Of a stretch of DNA of 64,000 bases, positions 11,959 to 22,634 are shown one piece after another; position 1 is the stretch's first letter, and each line of letters opens with the position of its first letter. Origin of the DNA: Hemibagrus wyckioides (lineage: Eukaryota; Chordata; Actinopteri; Siluriformes; Bagridae); assembly GCF_019097595.1 (NCBI RefSeq), contig NC_080726.1:11859705-11923704 (forward strand). The letters are read 5' to 3'. The position numbers and the translations under genes were made by a program. The notes beneath the pieces were generated by a model, which did not search any database, was not told the DNA's origin, and was given only the letters and a program-made list of their open reading frames with translations.

Positions 11959-13659
11959 ATGCCGTCAAATGTAGAAATAAAGGCATGGCTGCGTGACCTC
12001 GACCACGTGACCAAGCGCGCGAGCGAGCTGAGCGGCTCGGACGGGACTATCATACGCCAACATGACACGTTTTTCCGCACGTCAAAGGAGGGTCGCCTCA
12101 AGTTGAGGGATTTCTTAGTGAGTCTGTTCTCTGAAAGGCATGAGTAATGCAAAAGAATGAATTAAAAACATTAACCCTGTTACTCGTCTCACAGAATGGA
12201 AGTGGACAGCTGATATTCTATGAGAGACCGGACATGAGTGGCCCCAAACTGTCCAACTACTCCATCACTCCCACAAATGATCCACAAGGCCTGACTGTAA
12301 GTACAGCTTATTGTGATCTCAAATAAGCTAGTATTATTAACGTGCATTGTTTAACACTTAAATGTCCTATGAAGGTTGTTATACACTGCCTGGTCTGAAA
12401 AAAAAGTCACACCGTTGTCATAGCAATGTTTGACAACCCTATGGAACGTCACAATGTTTATCTATACTATAATATCAAAAGTTTTGGGACACCCCTCCAA
12501 ATCATTGAATTCAGGGGTTGGGCTTGGCCCCTTAGTTCCAGTGAAAGGAACTCTTAATGCTTCAGCATATCAAGACATTTTGGACAATTTCATGCTCCCA
12601 ACTTTGTGGGAACAGTTTGGGGATGACCCCTTCCTTTTCCAACATGACTGCACACCAGTCCATAAAGATATGGATGAGTGAGTTTGGTGTGGAGGAACTT
12701 GACTGGCCTGCACAGAGTCCTGACCTCATCCTGATACACCTTTGAGATGAATTAGAGCGGAGACTGAGCCAGGTCAAAACTGGGACGTCTGCCTTTACAT
12801 GTACATGAATGTAATATGGAGTTGGCCCGCCCTTTGCAGCTATAACAGCTTCAGTTCTTCTGGGAAGACTTTCCACAAGGTTAGGAGTGTGTTTATGGGA
12901 ATTTTTGACCATTCCTCTAGAAGCGCATTTGTGAGGTCAGGCACTGATGTTGGACGAAAAGTCCTGGCTCGCAGTCTCCGCTCTAATTCATCCCAAAGGT
13001 GTTCTATCAGGTTGAGGTGAATCCAGAGCCTGCCCATGGTGTACTTTACAGGGCACCATGCACGCACACACACACACACACACACATACATAAGAGTATT
13101 CACACTTGAGGCAATTTAGAGTAGTGAATCCATCTACCAGCTTGTTTGGGAAGTCAGATGTAGCCAGAATACCTGGGCAGTGCAAATTTGACTGATTGGT
13201 GTTGAACAGTGCTGGATCGTAACCTGGATTCATGCAGTCCTGAGAAATGTGAGACGTCATGTGTTTTATTTTGGGGTTTTTTGTTTTTTTTTGTTTTTTG
13301 TATAGAAAGTACTTTCGGATGCTTTAGGACAGGTGGGCCAGGTGAAAAAGGAGAGACACCTTTACATGGTGGGACAGACTCGAGTGCATGTTGACTCTGT
13401 GGAGGGCTTGGGAGACTTCATGGAGCTTGAGGTACAGTGGAGCCTGTTTAAGATGCATGAAGAGGTAGAGTAAAATAGCAGGCTGCTAACTTCAGTGTGT
13501 GTGTTGAGACAGGTAGTTATGAAGGAAAACCAGAGCACAGAAGAAGGAGTTGCCATTGCCCACCAACTGATGCAGGACCTGGGTGTTATGAAGGAGGACC
13601 TGATTGATGGTGCATATATGGACCTCTTACTGGCAAAAGGCCAACAAAATGGACATTAA
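11959..13659 (+). CDS. CYTH-domain protein (CyaB/ThTPase fold)
   Basis: Small soluble protein of 177 residues in four coding exons (11959-12117, 12195-12296, 13306-13431, 13513-13659) joined in phase. The CYTH fold is a beta tunnel that binds triphosphates with a divalent metal; this vertebrate branch resembles class IV adenylate cyclase (CyaB), but its substrate is not established. Seen here: NVEIKAWL near the start, where the usual first Glu of ExExK is Asn, as in other CyaB-like proteins; basic or acidic strand motifs RLKLRDF (about 47-53), LIFYERPD, KKERHLYMVGQTRVHVD and GLGDFMELE; and a C-terminal helix pair ending DLLLAKG. It is full length for the family. The start follows an acceptor (11955-11956), so the first exon is untranslated. 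Intron 2 carries two opposed Tc1 fragments. Confidence 0.88.
12462..12772 (+). mobile_element. Tc1-like fragment, forward
   Basis: From a terminal repeat (CAAAAGTTTTGGGACACCCC) into the 3' part of a Tc1 transposase: FGVEELDWPAQSPDL is the conserved DDE-domain block. The frame is shifted and stopped. It abuts an oppositely oriented fragment at 12775. Confidence 0.8.
12775..13018 (-). mobile_element. Tc1-like fragment, inverted
   Basis: Reading the minus strand gives IEHLWDELERRLRARTF and SVPDLTNALLEEWSKIPI, the C-terminal end of a Tc1 transposase, followed by the element end (GGGACGTCTGCCTTTACATG on the plus strand). Together with 12462-12772 it forms an inverted composite inside the CYTH intron. 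Confidence 0.8.
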
Positions 13660-14046
13660 AACCTATGGCATGGATTTCCGTTCAGTTTTGACGACAAAAT
13701 TCACATTTTTTAACTGCTGTTTATTTTTTTGTTTATATTTAATGATACCACTAAAATAAGAAAACTGTAGTACCATTCAGTATGAAATTAATTTTATTCC
13801 ATTGCATGCATTACTAAATCATTACGATACACAACAATAGAATCTTATAAAGAAACTGATGAGTTACTAAATCATTTTAAATCATATTTACCAAATTCGC
13901 ATATCTGCTTGGTTTATCGAGTCTTGGTCACCTGTAGGTAATATTGAGTGCTCTCTAAATATATGAGACAACACAATACTCCAATTGCTATCGTTATTCG
14001 CTGGAGTTGCTTCACTACTTCACTTGTATACAACTACACTTGTGTG

Positions 14047-15686
14047 TTAAATGTCAGACATCGGATAAACCAGGTATCCACTGAAGGAGTTGTAGCCTTG
14101 CGTGTCTGCACACAGAAACCTTCCAAGCACCAGCTCCATATAAACCTGGTTGCCTTGTTTCAACTGAAGGAGCACTGTCTGCGTGGCGCTGTCCTCCGAG
14201 TCCTCACGGTTGTCTTCCCAAGAGGAGGCTATCACCTGGCCGTCTTTCATTAGCTGTACCTTGTAGTAGATGCGCTCTCCTTCTGCTCCCACATTAGAGT
14301 AAACCGTGTAGGAGAAGGAGTAAAGACCAGCTCGTGGGGCTGTGAAAGTTCCTGTGCACATGTAAATATCACATAATGTAAATATCTACATTACAGTAAT
14401 GATATGATTGGCCTGGAAAAATTATATTCTGTTGATCTGAGAGTGAGCTTTCTGTGTCTACATTTAAATGACTAGAAAGATGATTGTAGTCATTGATCTC
14501 GCCACCTTTCAAACATAGACTGAGCTTTTCAAACTGGTAGACCATCTTTGCTCTCTGGTAAATGCTGATGAAATGGAAACAGTTTCTGGATGACCACTGT
14601 TAATGCTATGTTTAGAAAACTTTTTAAAATAAAAAAACACCAAAGAATTAGTGGATCTTAAGTCAGATTTGCCTATTTAGAAGAACTGCGGGCTAGAAGC
14701 CTTTATTATCGCCACACATGCATTACAGCACAGTGGAGTTCTTTTCTTTGCATATCCCAGCTGAGGAAGTTGGGGTCAGAATGCAGGGGAAGCTATGATA
14801 CAGTGCCCCTGGAGCAGGGAGGGTTAAGGGCTTTGCTCAGTTGCCCAACAGTAGTATTTTTGGTGCTGGGGCTTGAACCCAGATCCTTAATCATTTGAAC
14901 CACCTGGTAAAGTTTCTACAAGTTTGACCAGCACAGTTTTGGTAGTTTTGTTGTTTTGGCAGTTTTGTTGTCAAGCCAAACTGTAATTTTCAGCTGTATG
15001 TATTTTGAAAGGATGCTCACCCAGTGCTTGATTATACCCATAGCCTTGGTTGAGTGTCACATTGCAGTAAGAGATTGACACATTCTTGTTGAAAGGTCCA
15101 AAACATCCAGTTATTTGTGTCAGTGAGGCCGCAAATGCAACATTACGTCTGGCTGGTAGATATATACATATATATATATAAAAGAAAAGATTAGGAGTAA
15201 CACGGGCATATTTTAAGAAAATAAAATATTTATATTTTTTACTTGAGTAAAATGAGTGAACTGTTAAAGAAAAAAGTGAGTGTTACCAGTAATTTCCTGA
15301 ATCTTGTTACTGAGGCTGTTCAGATCCTTCCATAGGTCTACCATGCGCATGAAGGTTGTCTCTTCCAGCTGGAAAAGAGGTACAGCCACACAACAGCAGC
15401 CTTTTGAATTCCTGAACACACAATCACAGTCCCAACCTCCACAGGGCAGATCCCCGGTCCAGTTAGCTGTGTGTGAGAGAGAGCAACACGACAACATTAA
15501 ATAAACATCATTTATCCACTGGCAAAAAAAATAAATAAATTATACAGATTGATGACGCAGCATATACTGAAAAAGGAGCTTACCTGCAGCTTGCCATAGA
15601 ATATTTATGGGAGTGCTTACTTGTGCCATTAAGCATGGACACAGTGCCCCCAGCAGGACCACAACAGCCACTGCAGCTATCTTCAT
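14047..15686 (-). CDS. Secreted C1q-domain protein 1 (no collagen)
   Basis: Secreted globular-head C1q protein of 239 residues, of the fish C1q-like/cerebellin type; such proteins form trimers and many act as soluble recognition molecules, but the ligand is unknown. Exons: 15686-15584, 15466-15287, 15152-15021, 14351-14047. Signal peptide MKIAAVAVVVLLGALCP at 1-23; a Cys-rich stretch (CDCVF, GCCCVAV) leads into a short heptad segment (LWKDLNSLSNKIQEI). The C1q domain runs from about 97 (RRNVAFAASL) to the end, with TFTAPRAGLYSFSYTVYSN and NSFSGYLVYP. There is no Gly-X-Y collagen. An intron splits the C1q domain just before TFTAPRAG, unlike the neighbouring paralogue. An AATAAA on the minus strand lies about 250 bp after the stop (13798-13793). 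Confidence 0.88.
14690..14920. repeat. Teleost interspersed repeat
   Basis: GCCACACATGCATTACAGCA, then GCATATCCCAGCTGAGGAAG, and finally GGGTTAAGGGCTTTGCTCAG form a repeat commonly seen in fish introns, here in the last intron of the first C1q gene. Its 3' half resembles the repeat at 465-612. Confidence 0.6.
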
Positions 15687-15835
15687 CCTTAATTAATTCA
15701 ATGAAGAATCTTGTCTCTGGTAAGTCAGAGTAAGAAAAATGTTTCTTGGGAATAATTTATAATGTGCATATGATTAAACTGCTCATTAAAATTTGTAAAT
15801 CTATGGCAACAGTCACTTTTACATGAGTGCAAAAC

Positions 15836-16290
15836 TGAATTGAATATCTTTATTGTCATTGTAACGTGCAATGAAATTACAAAATGTGAACAAGTCACTG
15901 CATCATTCAGAGTAAAACTAAAAAGGAGCACATAAAATTGAGCTAAAATAAAGTGTTCACATAAAATCAAATCAGAAAAACACACAACCATACATTCAGT
16001 CATCCCTCAGTTGTGCAACAAGGGATTGTGCTAGCAGCATGTTATGCTTTAGTTCTATTGAGTGTGGTTATTGCTGTGGAATAGAAGCTGTTTCTGAATT
16101 TGTCCTTAATTTTACTGATCTGTACAGTCTACCTGGTGGCAGAATGGATAGTGTCCAAGGTGTGAGGTGTTCTTTATATTGCTCTGTGGTTTTTGGAGAC
16201 AGCAGGAAATGTGCAGCCTTTCCACAGTGAGGAGAGGCCAGCTGACGATCTTCTGGGCTGCGTTAACGACCCTCTACTGTGCTTTCATCA
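15836..16290 (-). repeat. LINE-like interspersed repeat, minus orientation
   Basis: Begins CTTTATTGTCATTGTAACG (a reversed ATGACAATAAA tail) and continues through AATAGAAGCTGTTTCTGAAT and TCTACCTGGTGGCAGAATGG, a block familiar from fish non-LTR element tails. Family not resolved. Confidence 0.5.
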
Positions 16291-17015
16291 TTCATTTGTG
16301 CACATCATTCATTTCAAATAATAAATACTTTAAAAAATTCTTTAAAAAAAACAGAAAACGTTTATTTTTTTTGGCATTATTTGGGCAGTCAATAGACTAC
16401 TTTATGCAGAGGAAAAGGTATGATTATGTTTAACCAGCATAATCACTTTTAACATGAAAGTAAGCTGTAAGCAACAATGCACTCTGTCTTGTAAGTAACC
16501 AAAAGTACTATTTTCTACTCACCCAAACCATTTCCTTTTGAATTGGCATTATATAGCTGAATAAGTTAAACTAAAGCAACACATCATCAAGTGCTGGGGC
16601 ACTCAGTAAACTCTTATAACCGAAGAAAAAAAGAAGTGATTGTGTAGTCAGTTTTGGTTCAAGCATGCATGGATACTACTTCAGAGTATATCATGTACTG
16701 TAATCAAACAGAATTACTGTTTACTGTATTGCTGCATATTTAAAACTTTTCCATTTTTTTTTACAATTACAATTGCCCTTAAAAGTTTACTATAAGTTAG
16801 TTCCGAATCAACTGGTTGCCTGTTTATTCAAATTTATTCTCCATAGTAATCAATCATCCACTATACATGCCATAGATAGCGACTAAGGAGTATTTCATTA
16901 AAATTACATTATTGCCTAAACCCTGTAAACATACATCATACACTAAGTTAACCACTTATAAACAGGCAAATCAGCGTATGCATTCTGTACATTCAAATAT
17001 TTAAATAGTTGCTAG

Positions 17016-17016
<1 letters not shown>

Positions 17017-17082
<66 letters not shown>
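17017..17082. repeat. (ATT)n microsatellite
   Basis: About 22 uninterrupted ATT units. Confidence 0.95.
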
Positions 17083-17344
17083 GGTGTGTTGATTAAGTCT
17101 TTCAACATGGTATGGAAATGAAGACAGAACCTGCCTATAAAACATTCATCAAAAATATGTTGCATTTATTATGTAATACTAGCATCTGATTCTTACATGA
17201 TAACCTTGTAAACCTTCAAAAAATAATACCATTGTCACATTTTAAATGAAGTCATATACTTACTGTGATTCTGAGAGATGTTGAAGTGGATCTGCAGAGA
17301 CAACTATGCGAAGCCTGTCAGGTCTGTTTGTGTTTGTGTGTGTG

Positions 17345-17561
17345 TGTGTGTGTGTGTACGCACACACCTTGTTAATGACGGTGCAGTCCATCTTTTGTGT
17401 GAGCTGTAGGGATTATGGGGATGTGTGAAACACATCCTGTCTGTTACTGTATCCTGTATCTACCCCATTTGGGAGCTCCCAATTTGTCTGTTTCATATGT
17501 TTTTTAAAGACACACGGATCATTTTTCCAACACTCTGGGTGTTGTAATACCAGCCATTATG
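17345..17561 (+). repeat. Unidentified ~220-bp repeat, copy A
   Basis: From a GT array through GACGGTGCAGTCCATC, AACACATCCTGTCTGTTACT, GGGAGCTCCCAATTTGTCTG to CACTCTGGGTGTTGTAATAC. The reverse complement recurs at 49020-49245 with about ten differences seen by eye. No protein is encoded and I do not recognise the family. Confidence 0.85.
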
Positions 17562-18147
17562 ATTGGCCATTTGAGCCATGTACAGATATACTGTATAGAC
17601 AGAGAGGGGTCTGTTTATTATTGCTGCATTTATTCACTTTATCTCTTGATCAGTAATCCCAGTGCTGGGGCAGGTACAGGATTTTTGGCCTGATTCTCAT
17701 ATTAGGGTGTAGACCATACCTAGTGATCTTATCACCTGTGAAAGCTTTAAAAAAAACAGTACAGCTATTTCAGATGCAGTAAAGGAAGAGTTATTAGTAT
17801 GTTTCTTTGTTGTAAAAATCAGGAATAGTATGTTATATACTATAAAGAAATTTCTATACTTTAATCAAAGAAAGCTTTGAATAAAGTATACTATATTGGT
17901 TTGTAGATTCGTGCTTATTATCCACTTTAATCTTTAATATCTGCACAGTTGTCTTCACAAATCTTGAATGGTGTATAATAGTGATTGTAAGGGAGTTGTG
18001 CAAATACAACACAAGTACATGGGTGATATCAGATGGTGTTTAGAGTCAGGTCCAGGAAAGGGCAGGGACATGAATATCATACTAATACGCAGGTTCCTTT
18101 TGTGTTCCACTCAGTCCACCCACAAATATTTTGTCTCCTGGAACAGT

Positions 18148-18178
18148 CATTCATTCATTCATTCATTCATTCATTCAT

Positions 18179-18225
<47 letters not shown>

Positions 18226-18227
18226 TA
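18148..18227. repeat. (ATTC)n/(ATTT)n microsatellite
   Basis: Tetranucleotide array changing from CATT to TATT units part-way. Confidence 0.95.
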
Positions 18228-18778
18228 TTTTAATACTTTGGAGCATTGTACTGTATATGCTATACGATCTATATGCTGAAGATTGATGACAATCAAGGGT
18301 TTTTATGCGGTTATTCTGAACTGGCTATTGCAATGGCAGTATGTTTGTATGGTTTGCATGGTGCTGTTTGATCATATACCACTGATATACATTCAAATAT
18401 CAGCAGAAAAAATAAATACAAAACATATTTGTTCTTCATTCATCTTTATTTTAAATTCATCTGAATAAAACACTTGGTTCTTTGTTATGCAAGTTTTACA
18501 GACTTTTACTTAAGGGTTAAAGATCAGAAGAAGAAGGAAGAGAAGAAGCAGAAGAAGAAAATCTTTTTTGAATGCCCATTTTATATAGTATACAGTAAAC
18601 CTGTGGCAGCCATGTTGAACCTGAAACTCAATTATGAACTGAAAACCCAACAAAATGATTATCAGATCAGGAATTGAATATGGGAGCCAACGGATACATG
18701 GCCTTGATTTTGAAAAAACGTGAGAATTCATGTAAAGGTCTAAACACAGACGTGAGATCAGAGAATGAAACATTTTTT

Positions 18779-20041
18779 TTAATCTGTAGCATAAAGCAAA
18801 AAGCCACTGAATGTGTTGAAATGGCTGTTGTCATCACACAGGGTGCATCCAGTAAGGAGAGTCACGTCCACCTTGTCCCCAGTCTCCATCTGTATTGGCA
18901 GGACGACGGTAGCACTGTCCTCCTGGTCCTGTGTGTTGTACTCATTGAGTGCTGCAACTGCGCGACCATTTTTACGCAAACGAACACAGGCAGCCAGGAG
19001 GGCACCAGGGGCACCTGCATCACTGTATGCTGTAAGAGCCAGAGAATAGACCCCTGATCGTGGGACTGTAAAGGTGCCTGTGCTAACATTGTAGCCATCA
19101 CCTAAGTTAATGAATATATACTGGTACTTCACAACCATATCATCTCGGCTGGAACTTAGGCACCGACGAGTATCAGTCAGTGCCACTGAAAAGGCACTGC
19201 GGCTGGCTGCGGAAAGAGACACAGAGAGAGAGACAGAGAAAGTCAACAACTGAGTGACAAAACAACTTAAAAAACGGCTGAAGTAACAGCACTAACAGCC
19301 AACAGAGTGAAGACTAGTGTACATTATAAGCTCATGAGTTCACTATGCTAACCATGCAAGATTTCAAGCAAAATTATGTTTACTCACAGCGCACATAGTT
19401 CAGAGCAGTTTCAGCTTTCTCCAGACCTTTGCGCATCTCATTCAGGCTCATGTTGAAGAAACTCTCCATTCTTTTCATCTGCTTTTGCATAAGGCAGCAG
19501 CTACAGGATTCAGTGTCAGTGAGACAAACTGCAGATAGAAAACATTTATCCAAACAATACCACAAAGAGGGTTCCTTAGGTTACGATTAAGATTAATTAT
19601 TATTCAAGATTGGGAATCCCAAGAGTTATTTGCCCCTTTTTAAATTTTTATTTTAATAGTAGTATTTTGTTATTACCATTTTCAGCGCCTGGATCAGGCT
19701 GGCTTGGCTCTCCCGGGCCATTCCAAGAGTATACAGATTGGTTTGCAAGAGAACATCCAATCAGGCACAAGAACACAAGGCCTGGATTAGGAAAGACAAT
19801 AGTTAAAGCAGTATTATTAGTATTATACAATCATAACCAAAAGCTTATTTTTAATCTGACCACAAAAAAATGTATAGCAGAATCTAATGCCAGACCTTGG
19901 AACAATCTGAATAAATAATTAAAGAGATCATCCTCTGACTTCTAGTTCTTTATTTGGATCCTGAATTGTTTCACACCTACAGCAAAGATATTCATATTCC
20001 TTACCAATTTATATAGCTTTAAGGTCAGTCTTACCTCTCAT
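18779..20041 (-). CDS. Secreted C1q-domain protein 2 (no collagen)
   Basis: Paralogue of the 14-kb gene, same strand, 226 residues. Exons: 20041-20035 (only ATG AGA G), 19781-19677, 19528-19388, 19206-18779. The signal peptide is spliced together as MRGLVFLCLIGCSLA. A Cys motif (ESCSCCL) precedes a coiled-coil-like helix (MKRMESFFNMSLNEMRKGLE, about 60-80). The C1q domain occupies about 86-226 in a single exon: RSAFSVAL, TGTFTVPRSGVYSLALTAYS, and FNTFSGFLLYATD at the end. No collagen repeat. A seven-base first coding exon is easy for gene finders to miss. About 50 bp above the start lies CTTTATAG, a possible TATA element. Likely a soluble globular-head C1q protein; whether it binds antibody, lipopolysaccharide or a neuronal receptor cannot be told from the sequence. 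Confidence 0.88.
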
Positions 20042-21339
20042 TTTGCTGTTTGACCAGAAATGATATTTGCTCTAAGTTTGTGGAGATTTGGCTATAAAGG
20101 TTTGTTCAGCTCCACCCCTTGCTTTCCCTAGGTGAGGATTCAACTTGCCTGTCTTTGTTCCAGTGATAAGCAATATGTAGGACTTGCATTATCTGACATT
20201 TGAAGCACATTGTATCATATTGTAATACTCCCACAGACCATGAACCAGTGCACAATTACAGTCCAGATCAGCATCTACTGGGACCAGAGCAGCTGATCTG
20301 ATCTGAACCACAATGCTTTAAAGAAATTCTGAAGTTTTGGAGGCCATTTGAGAATGTTTGCTGTTTTTCAATGAACAAGGGCTGCTACACTAGAGCATTG
20401 TTATCTCAACTTGAGCTATCGGACACCACCTTGATGATTCCAAACCCTGAAACTGAAACCCTTTTTAGTCTAACAAAAATCCAAATGGTCACAGCATGCA
20501 TCTATTTTATGAGCATAATCCAAACAATTCAAATTATGTACTATCATAGAACATTTTCTATTTTTATTAACATTGCATTTCTCATTGAAGTCACTTGCAT
20601 TTAAATTTAAGTTCTATAATCTCTATATTAGGGAATTTCACATAAGAAATACATTAGCGAGCCTGGAATCATTTTGAAAACAACTACAATAACTGCTATA
20701 ATAGCAATAATATGTATCATATATAATATATATTATATAATATATATTTCTATGGTAAACTACAGATTTTCTCTGTATTAGATACATTACATAAATCACA
20801 GTAGCCTTCCACATTTCCACATTTAGAAACACATCTGCCTTAGCCAGCATAGCCAGCACAGAAACAGATGACAGCTGATGTTCTTTTCTAGTCTGAAGTG
20901 GAAAAGGGGATAAAGGTTTGTTTGTGCTGTGAGAATTGCTCATTTCTGTTATTTCCATCCATCCCTTTGTCACACTGTGTTCCTAATTTAGACAATGCTT
21001 TATTTAGACCTCTATTAATAGCATGACTCATGACAGGAAAAAAAACAGAACCAGCATGGATACTACAGAAATAGCAGGTACAGATATTTAGAGGATTTAA
21101 TTAGAACTTCATCACTTATTTAGGTTTTTTAGTCTACAAATCTATGCAATCTGCCAATGTTGGAAGCGTCAATCAGTCATAAATAATTCTGTTTAGGGAA
21201 ATGAACCACTGTCATGAACCTGTTTTGTGACTTTTGCATTGTGTTAGAAATCTCCATTCTTTATAATCTAACATTTGAGAATTACCTATTTAAAAATCAC
21301 ATCTTTAAGTTCACGGGTGGGATCCACATTAGTTTAGTG

Positions 21340-21590
21340 TTTTGAATTTCTATGGGTGGAATTTAATTCTCACCCTATGTGAATGGAGTTTGCATGTTCT
21401 CTCGTGCATTGGGGGTTTCCTCCCCCATCCTAAGCCATGTTTTGTAGGTTGATTGGCATCTTTAAATTGTTTGTGGTGTGTGAATGGATGGGTGATCGGC
21501 TGGCGCCGTGTTCAGGGTTTACCCTGCATTGTACCCCAAGTCACATGGGATAGACTCCACATTCCCCACAACTCTGTGTAGGATAAGTAT
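21340..21590 (+). repeat. Teleost interspersed repeat, degenerate
   Basis: GGAGTTTGCATGTTCTCTCG, GGTTTCCTCCCCCATCC, GATTGGCATCTTTAAATTGT and GTGTTCAGGGTTTACCCTGC match, with decay, a repeat common in fish (usually read as TGGCGACCTGTCCAGGGTGT). A shorter trace lies at 27470-27525. Confidence 0.65.
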
Positions 21591-21599
21591 AAGTATTTT

Positions 21600-21800
21600 C
21601 TATGAGCTTGATTTCAGGACAAGCCTCAAATTTTGCTTAAAACACTGAAAATGGACTAAAACCAAAGTGATGATCTGAATTGAAAAGGGCATCCACTTGT
21701 GTAAATCTAAAATAATAGTGAATACTAAAATCTGAAAACAGTCCAAGATTACAGAATGCTCAGTGATGTAATATAAAAAGCAAAATTCATTGTGTGTATG
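21600..21800 (-). repeat. Dispersed repeat, copy 1
   Basis: The minus strand reads TTTGCTTTTTATATTACATC and GCATTCTGTAATCTTG, then a diverging A/T-rich body. The same motif in the plus orientation is at 49255-49390. Coding potential is not convincing. Confidence 0.7.
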
Positions 21801-22634
21801 TATTTTTCTGTATAGATTTATTAACATGTAGTGATACAGGAAGAATACAAACTGAAAATGAAACCAATATTTGAATAGTTTTATGCTTTTGAAATAAATG
21901 ATTCAATATTAAGGGATTTGTTTATATATAAAACGTTGTTGAAAAAAGTGAAAAAAATCACTGACATACATCATGTGATGACCCTAATTTTCATGCAATT
22001 TTCTTAATGCAATAGGACATACAGCAAGTGAAGTTCTGCTTTTAATTATTATTTATTATTTACATGCTTATCAGTTCAAAACTCCAGACAAATGCATCAG
22101 TGTAAATTCATATACCAACATTTCAGTTAAAACAGCCACTAAATAGTTTTATATAGTATTTTATATTTAATAGTAATAGTATTTATACAAGAGTGTGGAA
22201 ATATTCATTTGCAATATCATTTGGAAGAACGATGTTTGTTGTTCCATTTACGGAGACTTGTCTAATCCTTGCTAAGTAGCATTAAACTATTCTAGCAGCT
22301 TGTGGTGACAACACCTTATAAAGAACTTTTGTTTTAACATTACACCCTTTTATATTTAACTTTTTTCCTTTAATTTGTCGCTTCATCTGTAGCAGTTTTA
22401 AATTATGACACCAGCATCAAACCCCTGTACTTTATACAGTTGAGGTGGCCACAGAGTGCTCTGTTCCTGAGATGTCTCAGTGAAATATGCTTGCAGCAAC
22501 ATCTAGTGGTAAAACTATTCACTTCACTGACATCAAAATCAAAGGTCTCCGTACATTAGCATTTAAGTGAAAACAAACAGTGCAGTATCAGTCAAATAGG
22601 TTTGCAAATAAGGATCGTCATCAGCCTTCATCAC

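Larger units (their letters stand above)
15687..18778. other. Spacer between the two C1q genes
   Basis: Holds the promoter of the 14-kb C1q gene (next to 15686) and the 3' end of the 18.8-kb one, with an AATAAA on the minus strand at 18450-18445. The rest is repeats: 15836-16290, an ATT array (17017-17082), a GT array with the inverted-pair element (17345-17561) and an ATTC/ATTT array (18148-18227). I find no further gene. Confidence 0.6.
20042..22634. other. Spacer between the second C1q gene and the TRIM gene
   Basis: AT-rich. Upstream region of the second C1q gene on one side and 3' flank of the TRIM gene on the other. Two interspersed repeats (21340-21590 and 21600-21800). Nothing else recognisable. 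Confidence 0.6.

Noticed and set aside
12562..12912. 116-codon minus-strand frame with transposase-like words
   Set aside because: Crosses the junction of two opposed Tc1 fragments; not one protein.
14047..20041. C1QTNF5 (CTRP5) as the identity of one C1q gene, since mfrp is nearby
   Set aside because: Neither gene has a Gly-X-Y collagen region, they are 14 kb or more away, and two other genes lie between.
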